DNA of 6,368 nucleotides, taken from positions 1 through 6,368 of the forward strand of contig JAGCPM010000134.1 of assembly GCA_017965685.1 (NCBI GenBank), given 5' to 3'. A model generated the notes under the pieces. That model did no database searches. It was not told where the DNA came from and saw only the letters and a program-made list of their open reading frames with translations. This stretch comes from Kiritimatiellia bacterium. Lineage in GTDB: Bacteria; Verrucomicrobiota; Kiritimatiellia; RFP12; UBA1067. Position numbers and translations under genes: made by a program. Positions 5,335-6,368 of this stretch are shown here, one piece after another (within the stretch, counting starts at the first letter, position 1; the number at the start of each line of letters is the position of its first letter).

Positions 5335-6368
5335 ATGGGCGAACCGACAGAAGAGCAAAGAAGGCATAGCGCCGCGCATCTGACTGCGCGGGCGATACTT
5401 GGCATTTTCGAAGACGTGCAGATCGATATAGGCCCCAAGACAGACGAGGGTTTCTACTACGATGTCGATCTTCCGCACAGAATCACGCCCGAGGATTTCC
5501 CGAAGATCGAGGCCGAGGTGGCGCGTCTTATCGCGCTCGACGAGCCGTTCGTCAGGAAAGTCGTCTCGCGCGAAGAGTGCGCGAAGATGCTTGAGGGCCA
5601 GAAGTACAAGCTTGAGCGTCTGGCGGACATACCGGAGGGCGAGGACATATCGACCTACACAGTCGGCGATTACGTTGAAATGTGCCGCGGTCCGCATGTC
5701 GAGCACTCGAAGCAGATAGGCGTCGTCAAACTCACCCGCGTCGCGGGCAGCTACTACAGGGGCGACGAGAAGAACAAGATGCTCCAGCGGGTCTATGGCA
5801 TAATCGCCAAGGATCAGGCGGAAATGGACGCCATTCTCGCGCGCATTGAAGAAGCGAAAAGGCGCGACCACCGCCGCCTCGGCGTGGAACTCGATCTTTT
5901 CCATCTCGATCCAGAGGATCCGGGCCAGGTGTTCTGGCATCCGAAAGGCTGGTCGATATACGTGACCCTCCAGGACTACATGCGCGAGAAGCTCGTGAAA
6001 GACGGCTATCAGGAGGTGAACACCCCCGCGTTGATGCCGCGTTCGCTCTGGGAGAGAAGCGGCCACTGGGACCACTACAAGGCGAATATGTTCATCACCG
6101 AGTCCGAGAAGCGCATCTTCGCGGTGAAGCCCATGAACTGCCCGGGCGCTCTGGAGATATTCAATTCGCGACTCAGGTCTTACAAGGATCTTCCCCTCAG
6201 GCTGGCCGAGTTCGGGCAGTGCGCGCGCACCGAGCCGAGCGGACCTCTTCATGGCATAATGCGCGTAAGGGGGTTCGTGCAGGATGACGCGCACATCATC
6301 TGCACCGAGGAGCAGATCGAGGAGGAGGTCGCGAAATTCTGCCGGCTCCTGAAGGACGTCTACAAGGA
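5335..6368 (+). CDS. thrS: Threonyl-tRNA synthetase without TGS domain, 5' part (3' end outside window)
   Basis: Charges tRNA-Thr with threonine and hydrolyses mischarged Ser-tRNA-Thr; cytoplasmic. 344 codons are visible. Residues 11-15 (HSAAH) and 117-121 (CRGPH) are the editing-site His/His and Cys/His of the tRNA_SAD domain, with GFYYDVDL at 39-46. A linker helix follows, then the class II catalytic core: motif 1 region (PALMPRSLWERSGHW), zinc ligands C269 in MNCPG and H306 in LHG, and motif 2 region with R298 in CARTEPSG followed by MRVRGFVQDDAH. The third zinc His and motif 3 would lie beyond the window. Offset to E. coli is about 62 residues, i.e. the N-terminal TGS domain is absent. 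This is not a misplaced start, because an in-frame TGA lies 33 nt upstream and the promoter occupies that stretch. CPGH is CPGA here, but the zinc-binding Cys is kept. Identity is certain. Confidence 0.97.
   Translation, partial: MGEPTEEQRRHSAAHLTARAILGIFEDVQIDIGPKTDEGFYYDVDLPHRITPEDFPKIEAEVARLIALDEPFVRKVVSREECAKMLEGQKYKLERLADIPEGEDISTYTVGDYVEMCRGPHVEHSKQIGVVKLTRVAGSYYRGDEKNKMLQRVYGIIAKDQAEMDAILARIEEAKRRDHRRLGVELDLFHLDPEDPGQVFWHPKGWSIYVTLQDYMREKLVKDGYQEVNTPALMPRSLWERSGHWDHYKANMFITESEKRIFAVKPMNCPGALEIFNSRLRSYKDLPLRLAEFGQCARTEPSGPLHGIMRVRGFVQDDAHIICTEEQIEEEVAKFCRLLKDVYK

Noticed and set aside
5317..6294. Long open frame on the - strand (325 codons) opposite thrS
   Set aside because: It mirrors the conserved ThrRS coding strand in a high-GC gene; its translation shows no recognisable domain and it has no promoter or ribosome binding site I can see.

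Overview
The window looks like bacterial chromosome of moderately high GC. It is almost entirely coding, with four protein genes and one 111-bp intergenic region. Two conserved housekeeping genes sit at the edges: the 3' part of carB (carbamoyl-phosphate synthase large subunit) on the left and the 5' part of thrS (threonyl-tRNA synthetase) on the right, both on the + strand. Between them, on the - strand, is a two-gene unit: a secreted two-domain protein (zinc-peptidase-like plus beta-lactamase-fold) followed 3 nt later by an anSME-type radical SAM/SPASM enzyme. The organism cannot be named from this sequence. A ThrRS without a TGS domain, an anaerobic sulfatase-maturase-like enzyme and a serine-hydrolase-like exported protein would suit an anaerobic PVC-type bacterium (Kiritimatiellota, Lentisphaerota or Verrucomicrobiota), but that is inference.

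Layout. 1-2331: carB, entering from outside the window (about 284 residues missing) and ending at TAA. The gene carries two copies of an asparagine-rich, AT-richer repeat in the same reading frame (661-709 and 1708-1756, 46/49 identical). The first copy extends into a palindromic element of about 100 bp. Its oligomerisation domain is also about 45 residues shorter than in E. coli. 2328-3317 (-): radical SAM protein, tail to tail with carB, the two stop codons sharing TTAA. 3321-5222 (-): exported metallopeptidase-like/serine-hydrolase-like protein whose expected serine-hydrolase active-site residues appear to be replaced. 5223-5334: intergenic region with two divergent consensus-like promoters in perfect dyad around base 5271. 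5335-6368: thrS, cut by the window end.

How the genes work together. carB (arginine and pyrimidine precursor synthesis) and thrS (translation) are independent housekeeping functions. The - strand pair is probably one transcription unit, so the radical SAM enzyme may act on, or be co-regulated with, the exported protein; no sulfatase is visible here. The most unusual signals are the in-frame palindromic repeats inside carB, the apparent pseudo-enzyme state of the hydrolase beside an intact anSME-like enzyme, and the symmetric divergent promoter.
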